A stretch of 64,000 bases of DNA, from positions 1,426,001 through 1,490,000 of the forward strand of contig NZ_LT670817.1 in NCBI RefSeq assembly GCF_900129425.1. Direction: 5' to 3'. A program made the position numbers and the translations under genes. Numbering within the stretch: the stretch's first letter is position 1; each line of letters begins with the position of its first letter. Of this stretch, positions 43,789 through 52,761 are shown one piece after another. Under the pieces are notes generated by a model. The model worked only from the letters and a program-made list of their open reading frames with translations. It ran no database searches and was not told where the DNA came from. The DNA comes from Bradyrhizobium erythrophlei. GTDB taxonomy: Bacteria > Pseudomonadota > Alphaproteobacteria > Rhizobiales > Xanthobacteraceae.

Positions 43789-45041
43789 CTGGTGTGCGCG
43801 TGCTCGACGACGCGCCCTGGCTCAAGTCCGGCCCAACCGCCCGCGTGCTCGGATTGCTCAACGGCAACGGCGAGGAAGCGCGCGTGGTCGGCGGCGCGGT
43901 TCGCAACGCGCTCCTGAAGATTCCAACCGGCGATATCGATATCGCGACCACCGCCTTGCCCGCCGAGGTGACCCGCCGCGCCAAGGTGGCCGGCATCAAG
44001 AGCGTGCCAACCGGCATCGAGCACGGCACCGTGACGCTCGTCGTCGACGCGCAGCCGTTCGAGGTCACGACCTTGCGCGAGGACACCGAGACGTTCGGGC
44101 GCAAGGCGAGGGTCGCGTTCGGGCGCGACTGGGTCCATGATGCCGAGCGGCGCGACTTCACCATCAACGGCCTGTCGGTCGACGCCGATGGCGTGGTGCA
44201 CGATCACGTCGGCGGGTTAGACGATATCCTTGCAAAGCGTGTGCGCTTCATCGGCGACCCCAGGCAGCGTATCGCCGAAGACTACTTGCGCATTCTCAGG
44301 TTCTTCCGCATGCACGCCGCCTATGGCACCGGCGAGCCCGATCGCGCCGGATACCTCGCCTGCATTGCCGCGCGCGAAGGCCTTGCGACGCTGTCCGCCG
44401 AACGCGTGCGCATGGAAATGCTGAAGCTGGTGATCGCGCAAGGCGCGGCCGGCGCAATCACGGCGATGGCGGACGGCGGATTGCTGCTGCCGGTTTTCGG
44501 CGGCATCGCCTATATCGGACCGTTCAAGGCGATGATCGCGGCGGAACACCTGCTTGGAGTTGAGCCGAACGCGATCCGCCGGCTCGGGGCGCTCGCGGTT
44601 GCCGTCACCGAGGACGCCAAGCGGCTCGCTAGCCGCCTGCGTCTCACCAATGCCGAAACCAGGATGCTCGATTCGATGGGCCATCGCTGGTGGCGCCTCG
44701 CCGGCATGGACGAGGCGAGGGCGCGGCGGCGGCTCTATCGGCTCGGCGCGGATCGCTACCGCGACCGGCTGATGCTGGCCTGGGCGCGGTCGGGGCAGGA
44801 CACCGATTCCGCGTCCTGGCGCGAGCTCGCCACCCTGCCGGAGCGCTGGAACGCGCCGAAATTTCCGCTCAGGGCCGCCGATTTCATCGCGCGCGGAATT
44901 GCCGAAGGCCCGGCGCTGGGGCATGTGCTGGGACTGGCCGAGGACGCCTGGCTTGCGGCGGGCTTTCCTTTGGATCAAGCCGCGCTTGAAGCCATCGCCG
45001 ACCAGGCCGTAACACGTTTCAACCGTGACCACCGGCTGTGA
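43785..45041 (+). CDS. cca: CCA tRNA nucleotidyltransferase / poly(A) polymerase family
   Basis: A 418-residue nucleotidyltransferase that adds or repairs the CCA end of tRNAs. Key motifs are GGAVRNALLKIPTGDIDIATTA (the two catalytic Asp in DID), RRDFTINGL and the IAEDYLRILRFFRMHAAYGT nucleotide-selection helix. Class II bacterial enzymes have this architecture. It starts 4 bp inside the DUF6111 gene (ATGA) and its own TGA overlaps the next GTG start, so it is tightly coupled on both sides. Confidence 0.95.
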   Translation: MTGVRVLDDAPWLKSGPTARVLGLLNGNGEEARVVGGAVRNALLKIPTGDIDIATTALPAEVTRRAKVAGIKSVPTGIEHGTVTLVVDAQPFEVTTLREDTETFGRKARVAFGRDWVHDAERRDFTINGLSVDADGVVHDHVGGLDDILAKRVRFIGDPRQRIAEDYLRILRFFRMHAAYGTGEPDRAGYLACIAAREGLATLSAERVRMEMLKLVIAQGAAGAITAMADGGLLLPVFGGIAYIGPFKAMIAAEHLLGVEPNAIRRLGALAVAVTEDAKRLASRLRLTNAETRMLDSMGHRWWRLAGMDEARARRRLYRLGADRYRDRLMLAWARSGQDTDSASWRELATLPERWNAPKFPLRAADFIARGIAEGPALGHVLGLAEDAWLAAGFPLDQAALEAIADQAVTRFNRDHRL

Positions 45042-45802
45042 TTTTTTCAGGCTTTGCCGATATCTCCGTAGCTCAACTGCTGCTGGTTGCCGGCGTCGCG
45101 CTGTTTGCCGCCGTGGTCGGCGGGCTGGCCGGCTACGGCACCGGTGCGTTGATGCCGCTGGTTCTGGTGCCGCTGATCGGCGCCGAACCGGTGGTGCCGA
45201 TCATCGCCATCTCTTCGATCTTCTCCAACCTGAGCCGCTTCGTCGCCTATCTGCGTTACACTGACGGACGCCGCGCGCTGATCGTGATTTCGGCCGCCGC
45301 ATTCACGACCGCGCTCGGCGCTTACGGCTATACGCGGTTGACGAGTGCCGGCGCGGCGCTGGTGATCGGCGTCATGCTGATATCAAGCGTTCCGCTGCGC
45401 CGTTTGCTCCGACGCCATGACATCAAGATCGGCGATACCGGGCTTGCCGCCGGCGCGGTCGGTTACGGCGTGGTGGTCGGCGGCACCTCGGGCTCGGGGG
45501 TGATCCTGCTCTCACTGTTGATGGCGGTGGGCCTCGAGGGCGCGGCCGTGATCGCTACCGATGCGGTGATCTCGGTCACCACCAGCATCATCAAGATTTC
45601 CGTGTTCGGATTGGCCGGGGTCATCACCGCGCAGGTGCTCGCCTTTGCGCTTCTGATCGGCGGGATAGCCCTTCCGGGTACGTTTTTGGCGAGAGCCTTC
45701 GTCGAGCGTATGCCGGTGCATGTTCACACCGCGATCCTCGACGTCGCCGTGATCGCCGGAGGACTGGTGATGATTTCCGCAGCAGCCCGGCAGCTGCTCT
45801 GA
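45038..45802 (+). CDS. TSUP (TauE/SafE) family permease
   Basis: A 254-residue inner-membrane protein with about eight helices. It shows the TSUP pattern of a first helix AQLLLVAGVALFAAVVGGLA with GxG loop (GGLAGYGTGALMPLVLVPLI) and a second half repeat (VGYGVVVGGTSGSGVILLSL). The family exports sulfite, sulfoacetate or other anions; the cargo is unknown here. The GTG start at 45038 overlaps the CCA stop (GTGA), probably giving coupled translation. It converges with the next gene at only 5 bp. Confidence 0.88.
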   Translation: MIFSGFADISVAQLLLVAGVALFAAVVGGLAGYGTGALMPLVLVPLIGAEPVVPIIAISSIFSNLSRFVAYLRYTDGRRALIVISAAAFTTALGAYGYTRLTSAGAALVIGVMLISSVPLRRLLRRHDIKIGDTGLAAGAVGYGVVVGGTSGSGVILLSLLMAVGLEGAAVIATDAVISVTTSIIKISVFGLAGVITAQVLAFALLIGGIALPGTFLARAFVERMPVHVHTAILDVAVIAGGLVMISAAARQLL

Positions 45803-45807
45803 GGCGG

Positions 45808-46932
45808 TCATCCGCTCTCGCTCACTGCGGTCCTGATCGGCGTGCATCTGTTGCTGAACAGGCCGATGGCGTCGCGGACCAGCGGGATGTGGCAGACAAA
45901 GCCAACGGGCCGGTACTTGACGCGGATTCTCTCGAGTTGAGACATCGCCAGGCTCATGAAGGCGTCCAACCGGACGACTTCACTGTCGAGTCTGGACTTG
46001 GCCCGCTTCATTTCCTCTTTGTCCAGGAATTTGGCTTTCCGCTCCTCGCTGATATCGCTGGTCGATGCCGCCCAGACGCGCGCGGTTTCTATCGTCCTGT
46101 GCCCGACTTCGAAGCAGTAGTGCATGGTAAGCACCTGATGCCTTGCACTCAACCAGTTGATCGTTACGGGATGGCTCGCAACGATGTTGCCGTCGTCATC
46201 CCTAGCGCAAAGCCGGACCGCGGAGTTTTCTTCGGATTCTTTTAAATCCTCCTTTTCTTTCTTGTCGGCGACTTCCTTCTTCGCGGGGACGCAGACGTCC
46301 TTTTTGGATGTTTCCGGATCCTTGGATGTTCTCGGAGGCTCCCTTTTCGCAGCCGGATTGCCGAAATGGGGAAGATTGACGGGACTGTCGCAGTTGAAAT
46401 TATAGTTTCCCAGCAGCACTTCGCTGAGCGGGTCGGCGTCGAGGGGCCGCGCAGCCGCCGGATCACGGTTGAGGTCGCTGGCCCAGTCGACATAAATTTC
46501 CGCCTTGCGGGCGAGCACATCCTTGTTCTGCCGCAGCAGATTCCTTGCCTTCAGGTAATCCGGAAAAATGTCGCGGGCATTCCTGGTGCTCATGGCCTTG
46601 TCGGCGTCGTCGGACTTTTCGTTGAGCACATCCCTTAAATCGAAATAGATGAGTTGCTGGAGCAGTTGCGCCTGGGCAAACGCATTCGAAATCTCCACGA
46701 ATGTCGCGGTCGCCGCGGCCATGTCGTCCTTGGCCTGGGCGCTGACTTTCTCGTCATAGGCGTTGAGGTATTGGAAATAGCCGCCGAGGAAACCGGTCAG
46801 CACCGTCACGACCGTCAACCCCTTGGTGACAGAAAATTCGCTGTCCCAGGTCTTGACCCGTTCCAGCCATCTCGGACTCTTTGAATGCCCGTCCGGCCCC
46901 TGCGCCGGACTATCCCCGCCGTCCGCCTGCAT
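45808..46932 (-). CDS. Membrane-anchored hypothetical protein with charged linker
   Basis: A 374-residue protein I do not recognise. One transmembrane helix near residue 45 (GLTVVTVLTGFLGGYFQYLN) follows a charged cytoplasmic head; the rest is outside or in the periplasm, with helical part (AQAKDDMAAATATFVEISNA), a lysine/glutamate-rich linker around residue 205 (KKEVADKKEKEDLKESEENS) and a C-terminal part with HQVLTMHYCFEVGHRTIETA and several Cys. It is alone, next to hemF but 54 bp from its stop. The arrangement suggests a signal-receptor-like or structural protein. Confidence 0.65.
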   Translation of the reverse strand: MQADGGDSPAQGPDGHSKSPRWLERVKTWDSEFSVTKGLTVVTVLTGFLGGYFQYLNAYDEKVSAQAKDDMAAATATFVEISNAFAQAQLLQQLIYFDLRDVLNEKSDDADKAMSTRNARDIFPDYLKARNLLRQNKDVLARKAEIYVDWASDLNRDPAAARPLDADPLSEVLLGNYNFNCDSPVNLPHFGNPAAKREPPRTSKDPETSKKDVCVPAKKEVADKKEKEDLKESEENSAVRLCARDDDGNIVASHPVTINWLSARHQVLTMHYCFEVGHRTIETARVWAASTSDISEERKAKFLDKEEMKRAKSRLDSEVVRLDAFMSLAMSQLERIRVKYRPVGFVCHIPLVRDAIGLFSNRCTPIRTAVSESG

Positions 46933-46986
46933 CGTGACTCCCTACTGGTCGGCTGGCGAAGTCATACGACAATCGTCGATTGTGGT

Positions 46987-47874
46987 CTATGGCCACTTCA
47001 CTTCCGGCGGCATCGACGACAGAATCGAATCGACATTGCCCCCGGTCTTCAGCCCGAAGATGGTGCCGCGGTCGTAGAGCAGATTGAATTCGACGTAACG
47101 TCCGCGCCGGATCAGTTGCTCTTCGCGGTCGGCCGCGTTCCATGGCGCCGCAAAATTGCGCCTGACGATTTCGGGATAGGTCTTCAGCAAGGCGCGGCCG
47201 ACGTCCTGGGTAAAGGCGAGGTCGGCGTCCCAATCGCCGCTGTCGTGCCAGTCGTAGAAGATGCCGCCGATGCCGCGCGGCTCCTTGCGGTGCGGAAGAT
47301 AGAAATATTCGTCGCACCATTTTTTGTATTTTTCGTAAGAGGCAACGGCCGTATGCGCATCGCAGGCCGCCTGCATCGCGGCGTGAAAGGCAACCGTGTC
47401 GGCATCCTCCTGGCTCCGCCGCCGGTCGAGCACCGGCGTCAGATCGGCGCCGCCGCCGAACCAGGCCTTGGTGGTGACGACGAAGCGGGTGTTCATATGC
47501 ACCGCGGGGATGTTCGGATTGCGCATATGCGCGATCACCGAGATGCCCGACGCCCAGAAGGCGGGATCGTCGGCGGCGCCGGGGATCTGGGCGCGGAACT
47601 CGGGCGCGAATTCGCCGTGCACCGTGGAGCAATGCACGCCGACCTTCTCGAACAGCCGTCCGCGCATCACCGACGTCACGCCGCCGCCGCCGGGCCGGCC
47701 GCTATGGTCGGTGCGGTCCCAGGCCGTGCGCGTGAAACGCCCCGCGGGTCCGGGATAAAGCAACGCCGGCGCCTCGTCTTCGAGTTTCTCGAAGGCCACG
47801 CAAATGTCGTCGCGCAAGGTTTCGAACCAGGCCCGCGCGCGCGCTTTGCGATCCTCGATCACGGAGATGTCCAT
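46987..47874 (-). CDS. hemF: Oxygen-dependent coproporphyrinogen III oxidase
   Basis: A 295-residue haem-biosynthesis enzyme that converts coproporphyrinogen III to protoporphyrinogen IX with O2. I take the ATG at 47872-47874 (MDISVIEDRKARARAWFETL). Family motifs: GGGGVTSVMRGRLFEKVGVH, HMNTRFVVTTKAWFGGGADL TP, YFYLPHRKEPRGIGGIFYDW and the C-terminal RYVEFNLLYDRGTIFGLKTG. All are intact and the length is standard. A family B repeat lies upstream, between hemF and queD. Confidence 0.96.
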   Translation of the reverse strand: MDISVIEDRKARARAWFETLRDDICVAFEKLEDEAPALLYPGPAGRFTRTAWDRTDHSGRPGGGGVTSVMRGRLFEKVGVHCSTVHGEFAPEFRAQIPGAADDPAFWASGISVIAHMRNPNIPAVHMNTRFVVTTKAWFGGGADLTPVLDRRRSQEDADTVAFHAAMQAACDAHTAVASYEKYKKWCDEYFYLPHRKEPRGIGGIFYDWHDSGDWDADLAFTQDVGRALLKTYPEIVRRNFAAPWNAADREEQLIRRGRYVEFNLLYDRGTIFGLKTGGNVDSILSSMPPEVKWP

Positions 47875-47921
47875 AGGCAATTCCTGATGTCGGCGGATGA
47901 AGTGGGTCGGACCATCTTTCC

Positions 47922-48046
47922 CCGTCATTGCGAGCCAACGGATCGCGCGAATGCACGCCCGATGACAGGCTCAGCGAAGCAACCCGGAAATAATACCGGG
48001 AAAGATAGATTGCTTCGTCGCGACGCTCCTCGCAATGACGATCATG
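47922..48046. repeat. Intergenic repeat, family B
   Basis: cgtcattgcgagccaacgga ... gcgaagcaacccggaa and its mirror gattgcttcgtcgcgacgct ... cgcaatgacg. It separates hemF from queD on the same strand. Confidence 0.85.
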
Positions 48047-48051
48047 CAAAC

Positions 48052-48417
48052 CTAGCCCTGCGGTCCGTAGTAAGTGCAGCTCTCTCCGCAGCTGTCGCGG
48101 TGAATGCTTACCCGCGCGATCTGGCCCGCATGCTGAAGCCGCTCCCAGACGAAGCGCGACAGGTTCTCCAGCGTCGGCGGCCCCAGCGCCTCGACCTTGT
48201 TGAGCAGTTTGTGGTCAAGCATTTTCTGCACCTCCGCCATGCTACGCTCCAGCAGGCCGAGATCCAGCACCATCCCGGTCAAGGGATCGGGCGTGCCGCG
48301 CACAGTGACCTCGGCGCGGAAGGAGTGGCCGTGGATTTCCTCGCTTGCCGCACCCAGCGCCGTTCCCGGCAGCGCATGCGCCGCCTCGAACCGGAACGAT
48401 TTTGTCAGCTCCCACAT
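48052..48417 (-). CDS. queD: QueD/PTPS-family protein with altered catalytic residues
   Basis: A 121-residue protein of the 6-pyruvoyl-tetrahydropterin/6-carboxytetrahydropterin synthase family. Zn-binding His residues are present (FEAAH; IHGHSF), and it sits next to queE and trmL in the queuosine/tRNA-modification setting. In the region where the E. coli QueD has its catalytic Cys (HKCGRLHGHSF) this protein reads AASEEIHGHSF, a Ser, and the later conserved Glu of ETC reads DSC. So the usual catalytic Cys and Glu appear substituted. The E. coli comparison is from memory. I use the ATG at 48415-48417. Confidence 0.8.
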   Translation of the reverse strand: MWELTKSFRFEAAHALPGTALGAASEEIHGHSFRAEVTVRGTPDPLTGMVLDLGLLERSMAEVQKMLDHKLLNKVEALGPPTLENLSRFVWERLQHAGQIARVSIHRDSCGESCTYYGPQG

Positions 48418-48427
48418 TCTAAATCCG

Positions 48428-49060
48428 CTATCTGATGCCAAGGGTCTTGTGCGTCTGCAGGCTGAGCCGCCATTGCGGATGGCTCAGGCAATAGTCGACC
48501 GCGCGCGCGGTGTTTTCGATCACGTCCGGTCCATCCATCGGCTGGAGCGAGAAGCGCTCGAAGGCGAGATCGACAAAGGCCTCCGGCGCCGCATCTTCCT
48601 GCGGGTAAATCAGTTTGAGTTCGTGACCCCGCCGGATCACCAGGTCTGAGCCTGCTTTTGGGCTGACGCAAATCCAGTCCACGCCATCGGGCGGGGCGAT
48701 CGTGCCGTTGGTCTCGACGCCGATCGCAAAGCCACGCGCATGCAGCGCATCGACGAGCGCGATATCCACCTGCAGCAAGGGTTCGCCGCCGGTCAACACC
48801 GTGTAGCGGTGACCCGCCGTCCCGGTCCATTGCGCGGCGATGGTATCCGCAAGCGCCTCGGCCGACGCATAGCGGCCGCCGAGGGTGCCGTTGGTTCCGA
48901 CAAAATCGGTGTCGCAGAACTTGCAGGTCGCATTGGCGCGATCCTGCTCGCGGCCGCTCCAGAGATTGCAGCCCGCGAAGCGGCAAAACACCGCCGCGCG
49001 GCCGGCATGCGCGCCTTCGCCCTGCAAGGTCAGAAAAATCTCCTTGACCGCGTAGCTCAC
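48428..49060 (-). CDS. queE: 7-carboxy-7-deazaguanine synthase (QueE)
   Basis: A 210-residue radical SAM enzyme of the queuosine precursor (preQ0) pathway. The cluster motif is CNLWSGREQDRANATCKFCD, a CX14CX2C pattern with Cys at 31, 46 and 49, as in the insert-containing QueE subtype. Other marks are LTLQGEGAHAGRAAVFCRFA at the start and VLTGGEPLL. It is 10 bp upstream of queD in the direction of transcription and overlaps trmL at its own start, forming a trmL-queE-queD run. queC and queF are not in the window. Confidence 0.94.
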   Translation of the reverse strand: MSYAVKEIFLTLQGEGAHAGRAAVFCRFAGCNLWSGREQDRANATCKFCDTDFVGTNGTLGGRYASAEALADTIAAQWTGTAGHRYTVLTGGEPLLQVDIALVDALHARGFAIGVETNGTIAPPDGVDWICVSPKAGSDLVIRRGHELKLIYPQEDAAPEAFVDLAFERFSLQPMDGPDVIENTARAVDYCLSHPQWRLSLQTHKTLGIR

Positions 49061-49527
49061 CGGGCCGCCTCCCTGGAAGGTTTACTGGTTTGCCGCAGCG
49101 CTTCACCCAATGCCATGGCGGCGGCCATCGCGACATTGAGCGAGCGCAAGCCCGGCTTGATCGGGATCACCAGCCGCGCGTCCGCAGCGGTGACGACGTC
49201 GTCGGGTACCCCTGCGGATTCGCGCCCGAACAGCAGAATATCGGTCGGGCCGTAGCGATAACCAAGATATGAACTGACGCCCTTGGTTGTGAACAGGACC
49301 AGCCGATGGCCGCTATCGTTACGCCATTGCTCGAATTTTGACCACGAGTCGTGACGCATGATGGTCACCTGGTCGAGATAATCCATGCCGGCCCGGCGGA
49401 AATGCCGATCGGATACCGGAAAACCGGCGGGTTCGATGATATGGGCTGTCACGTCAAGGCATGCACAGAGACGAAGAATCGTCCCGGTGTTCTGGGGGAT
49501 GTCAGGCTGGAAAAGTGCAATCTGCAT
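49057..49527 (-). CDS. trmL: tRNA (cytidine(34)-2'-O)-methyltransferase (TrmL, SPOUT)
   Basis: A 156-residue SPOUT methyltransferase, the usual TrmL length. Motifs: N-terminal ALFQPDIPQNTGTILRLCAC, the knot segment LLFGRESAGVPDDV, and IPIKPGLRSLNVAMAAAMAL. TrmL methylates the 2'-O of the wobble nucleotide of tRNALeu isoacceptors. It starts the operon; the stop overlaps the queE start by four bases. Both it and queuosine modify wobble position 34 of tRNA, so the operon is consistent in function. Confidence 0.94.
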   Translation of the reverse strand: MQIALFQPDIPQNTGTILRLCACLDVTAHIIEPAGFPVSDRHFRRAGMDYLDQVTIMRHDSWSKFEQWRNDSGHRLVLFTTKGVSSYLGYRYGPTDILLFGRESAGVPDDVVTAADARLVIPIKPGLRSLNVAMAAAMALGEALRQTSKPSREAAR

Positions 49528-49802
49528 TTGTCGACGGCCCTTCGGCTCCCCATGAAATGTCTGAATAAATCGCCGCTCAGCGCGGAATTAGTGCATTGCA
49601 CGCTGATGAGCCGATAGCGGGCTTGCGCTCTTCCGGCAAGGGTGCCAATAGAACGATTCTGGACTGCTTGTTCCGCCCGATTGGCTGGGAAAAGTGGTCT
49701 TTCTGCCGCCGCGGGGTCGCGGGCGCCGGCATCCTCCCTTGCTTCGTGTGTGCGTTGCCTGGGGCGGTTCCACCGGCTGCAGCTGAGAAAGGGTTTGGAA
49801 TC

Positions 49803-50330
49803 GTGACGACAGCGTCTTCGGCGGGCTCGACACGCCGTGATTTCCTTTTTGTTGCAACGGGAGCCGCCGCCGCGGTGGGCGGATTGGCAACCCTCTGGCC
49901 GTTTGTTTCCCAGATGAATCCGGACGCCTCGACGATCGCGGCCGGCGCGCCGATCGAAGTCGATCTGACACCGATCGCCTCGGGCCAGGACATCAAGGTG
50001 TTCTGGCGCGGCAAACCGATCTACATCATGAACCGCACGAAGAAGCAGATTGAGGAGGCGCGCGCGGTACCGGTTGCGAGCCTTCCCGATCCGGCGACCG
50101 ACCAGTCCCGAGTCAAGGAGGGCCACGACCAGTGGCTGGTCGTGATCGGCATCTGCACCCATCTCGGCTGCATCCCGATCGCCCATGAGGGCAATTACGA
50201 CGGCTTCTTCTGCCCGTGCCACGGCTCGCAATACGACTCCTCGGGTCGCATTCGCCAGGGACCTGCGCCCGCCAACTTGGCGGTGCCGCCCTATCAATTC
50301 GTATCCGACAGCAAAATCCAGATTGGCTAA
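49803..50330 (+). CDS. petA: Rieske [2Fe-2S] subunit of the cytochrome bc1 complex
   Basis: A 175-residue subunit of complex III. The GTG at 49803 (VTTASSAGSTRRDFLFVATG) begins with a twin-arginine signal/anchor. The cluster motifs are CTHLGC (Cys118, His120, Cys123) and CPCHG (Cys137, Cys139, His140), giving the Cys/His ligands and the disulphide pair. The ORF extends upstream of the GTG without homology. fbcH follows 66 bp later, forming the fbcFH operon. The 275-bp gap to trmL (divergent) should contain the promoter, but I do not see a clear motif. Confidence 0.97.
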   Translation: MTTASSAGSTRRDFLFVATGAAAAVGGLATLWPFVSQMNPDASTIAAGAPIEVDLTPIASGQDIKVFWRGKPIYIMNRTKKQIEEARAVPVASLPDPATDQSRVKEGHDQWLVVIGICTHLGCIPIAHEGNYDGFFCPCHGSQYDSSGRIRQGPAPANLAVPPYQFVSDSKIQIG

Positions 50331-50396
50331 GCCCCGGATCGATATCCGAGACCTTAAGCCCGTCGCGTCGCTTTTATACTTCCTCAGGATCGCATC

Positions 50397-52466
50397 ATGA
50401 GCGGACCATCCGACTACCAGCCGACCAATCCCGCCTTGAAATGGATTGAGCGGCGTCTGCCGATTATGGGTCTCGTCCACTCCTCGTTCGTGGCCTACCC
50501 GACACCCCGCAACCTGAACTACTGGTGGACCTTCGGCGCCATCCTTTCGCTGATGCTCGGGGTGCAGATCCTGACCGGCGTGGTCCTGGCGATGCATTAC
50601 ACGCCGAACGCCGACCTGGCCTTCAGGTCGGTCGAGGGCATTGTGCGCGACGTCAACTACGGCTGGCTGCTGCGCAACATGCACGCCAGCGGCGCCTCGA
50701 TGTTCTTCCTCGCCGTCTACGTCCACATGTTCCGCGGCCTGTATTACGGGTCGTACAAGGAGCCGCGCGAAATCCTGTGGATTCTCGGCGTCATCATCTA
50801 CCTCCTGATGATGGCGACGGGCTTCATGGGCTACGTGCTGCCGTGGGGCCAGATGAGCTTCTGGGGCGCCACCGTCATCACCAACCTGTTCTCCGCCATT
50901 CCCTATTTCGGCGAGAGCATCGTCACCCTGCTGTGGGGCGGCTATTCCGTCGGCAATCCGACCTTGAACCGGTTCTTCTCGCTGCACTACCTGCTGCCGT
51001 TCGTGATCGCCGGCGTGGTAGGGCTGCACATCTGGGCGCTGCATGTCGCGGGTCAGAACAATCCGGCCGGCGTCGAACCGAAGACGGAAAAGGACACCGT
51101 GGCGTTCACGCCCTACGCGACCATCAAGGACCTGTTCGGCGTTTCCTGCTTCCTGATCTTCTTCGCCTGGTTCATCTTCTACATGCCGAACTATCTCGGC
51201 GACGCCGACAACTACATTCCGGCCAATCCCGGCGTGACGCCGGCGCATATCGTGCCGGAGTGGTACTATCTGCCGTTCTACGCAATCCTGCGCAGCATCC
51301 CCAACAAGCTCGCCGGCGTGACCGCGATGTTCTCGGCGATCCTGGTGCTGGCGTTCCTGCCTTGGCTCGACACCGCGAAGACCCGGTCGTCCAGATACCG
51401 CCCGCTGGCGAAGCAGTTCTTCTGGATGTTCGTCATCGTCTGCGTGCTCCTGGGCTATCTCGGCGCGCAGCCGCCCGAAGGCATCTACGTGATCGCGGGG
51501 CGTGTGCTGACCTTCTGCTACTTCGCCTATTTCCTGATCCTGTTGCCGCTGTTGAGCCGGATCGAGAGGCCGCGCCCGCTTCCGAACTCGATCGCCGACG
51601 ACGTGCTGGCGAAAACCGGAAGCAAGTCGGCGCCGATGGTGTCCACGGTGATCGCGCTGATGGTCGCGGGGGCGCTGTTCGCCGGAAGCGCGCAGACCGC
51701 CCGGGCCGACGAACAGGCAGTGCCGCCATCGCAGCAATGGTCGTTCGCCGGTCCGCTCGGCAAGTTCGATCGCGGGTCGCTGCAGCGCGGGCTGAAGGTC
51801 TACAAGGAAGTCTGCTCCAACTGTCACGCTTTGTCGTATATCGCGTTCCGCAATCTCGCCGATCCCGGCGGCCCCGGCTATTCCGAAGCGCAGGCGGCGG
51901 CGCTGGCCGCCGAATACAAGATCAAGGACGGCCCGAACGACCAGGGCGAAATGTTCGAGCGGCCCGGCCGGCCCGCCGATTATTTCCCCTCGCCGTTTCC
52001 CAACGAGCAGGCCGCGCGCGCGGCCAATGGCGGCGCGGCACCTCCCGACCTGTCGCTGATCACCAAGGCGCGTTCCTACGAGCGCGGTTTCCCGAAATTC
52101 GTGTTCGACTTTTTCACGCAATTTCAGGAGCAGGGCCCGAACTATGTCGATGCCATCCTGCAGGGCTTTGAAGACAAGCCGCCGGCGGGCGTGACCATCC
52201 CCGATGGCTCCTACTACAACAAATATTTTCCCGGCCACGCCATCAAGATGCCGAAGCCGCTCAGCGACGGCCAGGTCACGTTTGACGACGGGTCGCCGGC
52301 AACCGTCGCGCAATACGCCCACGACGTCACTACGTTCCTGATGTGGGCCGCGGAGCCGCACATGGAGGCCCGCAAGCGGGTGGGGCTGCAGGTGTTCGTG
52401 TTCCTGATCCTGTTCGCGGGCTTGATGTATTTCACCAAGAAGAAGGTCTGGGCCAACGCGCACTGA
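50397..52466 (+). CDS. fbcH: Cytochrome b/c1 fusion precursor (fbcH)
   Basis: A 689-residue polyprotein, known from Bradyrhizobium as one precursor cut into cytochrome b and cytochrome c1. Residues 1-430 are cytochrome b with eight helices, the haem His in NMHASGASMFFLAVYVHMFR and the later HYLLPFVIAGVVGLHIWALH, and Qo-site PEWYYLPFYAILRSIPNK. After a signal-like segment with cleavage site near SAQTARADEQA comes cytochrome c1 with haem motif CSNCH (near residue 472) and a C-terminal anchor (VFVFLILFAGLMYFTKKK). The fusion is normal for this group, not an error. A terminator follows the stop. Confidence 0.98.
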   Translation: MSGPSDYQPTNPALKWIERRLPIMGLVHSSFVAYPTPRNLNYWWTFGAILSLMLGVQILTGVVLAMHYTPNADLAFRSVEGIVRDVNYGWLLRNMHASGASMFFLAVYVHMFRGLYYGSYKEPREILWILGVIIYLLMMATGFMGYVLPWGQMSFWGATVITNLFSAIPYFGESIVTLLWGGYSVGNPTLNRFFSLHYLLPFVIAGVVGLHIWALHVAGQNNPAGVEPKTEKDTVAFTPYATIKDLFGVSCFLIFFAWFIFYMPNYLGDADNYIPANPGVTPAHIVPEWYYLPFYAILRSIPNKLAGVTAMFSAILVLAFLPWLDTAKTRSSRYRPLAKQFFWMFVIVCVLLGYLGAQPPEGIYVIAGRVLTFCYFAYFLILLPLLSRIERPRPLPNSIADDVLAKTGSKSAPMVSTVIALMVAGALFAGSAQTARADEQAVPPSQQWSFAGPLGKFDRGSLQRGLKVYKEVCSNCHALSYIAFRNLADPGGPGYSEAQAAALAAEYKIKDGPNDQGEMFERPGRPADYFPSPFPNEQAARAANGGAAPPDLSLITKARSYERGFPKFVFDFFTQFQEQGPNYVDAILQGFEDKPPAGVTIPDGSYYNKYFPGHAIKMPKPLSDGQVTFDDGSPATVAQYAHDVTTFLMWAAEPHMEARKRVGLQVFVFLILFAGLMYFTKKKVWANAH

Positions 52467-52495
52467 CCTTGGGCGGGGATATGACGTGAATTTGA

Positions 52496-52519
52496 AGAAG
52501 CCCCTGCGGGGGCTTTTTT
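52496..52519 (+). terminator. Intrinsic terminator of the petA-fbcH operon
   Basis: aagcccctgcgggggctttt: arms agcccc and ggggct around tgcg with a six-T tail, about 30 bases after the fbcH stop. It is the clearest intrinsic terminator in the window. Confidence 0.85.
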
Positions 52520-52529
52520 GTTGGACGAC

Positions 52530-52675
52530 GACGTGCCCCGGACGCGGTGCAGCGCTCTCGCGCTGCTCCGCTGAGCCGGGCCCCACCTTTCATTGTGCGG
52601 GTTCGATGGGCGCCGGATCAGCAGCGCATCACGCCGCAAAAGCGGCGCGCTGCGCAGCATCCGGGGCAGGAGTCC
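52530..52675. repeat. Intergenic repeat, family F (cggacgcggtgcagc ... catccgggg)
   Basis: Begins gtgccccggacgcggtgcag and ends gcagcatccggggcaggag, with inner palindromes ctcgcgctgctccgc and gccgcaaaagcggc. A second copy is at 62068-62213. It separates the fbcH terminator from the dienelactone-hydrolase gene. Confidence 0.75.
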
Positions 52676-52761
52676 GCTGCGCTTGGTGATTGCTTCCCGA
52701 CCGCGCAGCGGACAAAATGGCCGCCAGCAGAGCATCCCCAGAAAATCACCCGGAGGAACCT

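Noticed and set aside
50397..52466. A frameshift or assembly error joining cytochrome b and c1
   Set aside because: The single frame with an internal signal peptide is the known fbcH design of Bradyrhizobium.
49449..52586. Very long open frame antisense to petA and fbcH (over 1000 codons)
   Set aside because: It is a shadow of GC-rich coding sequence on the opposite strand; the translation is Arg/Gly/Asp-rich low complexity with no motif, and petA-fbcH is certain.
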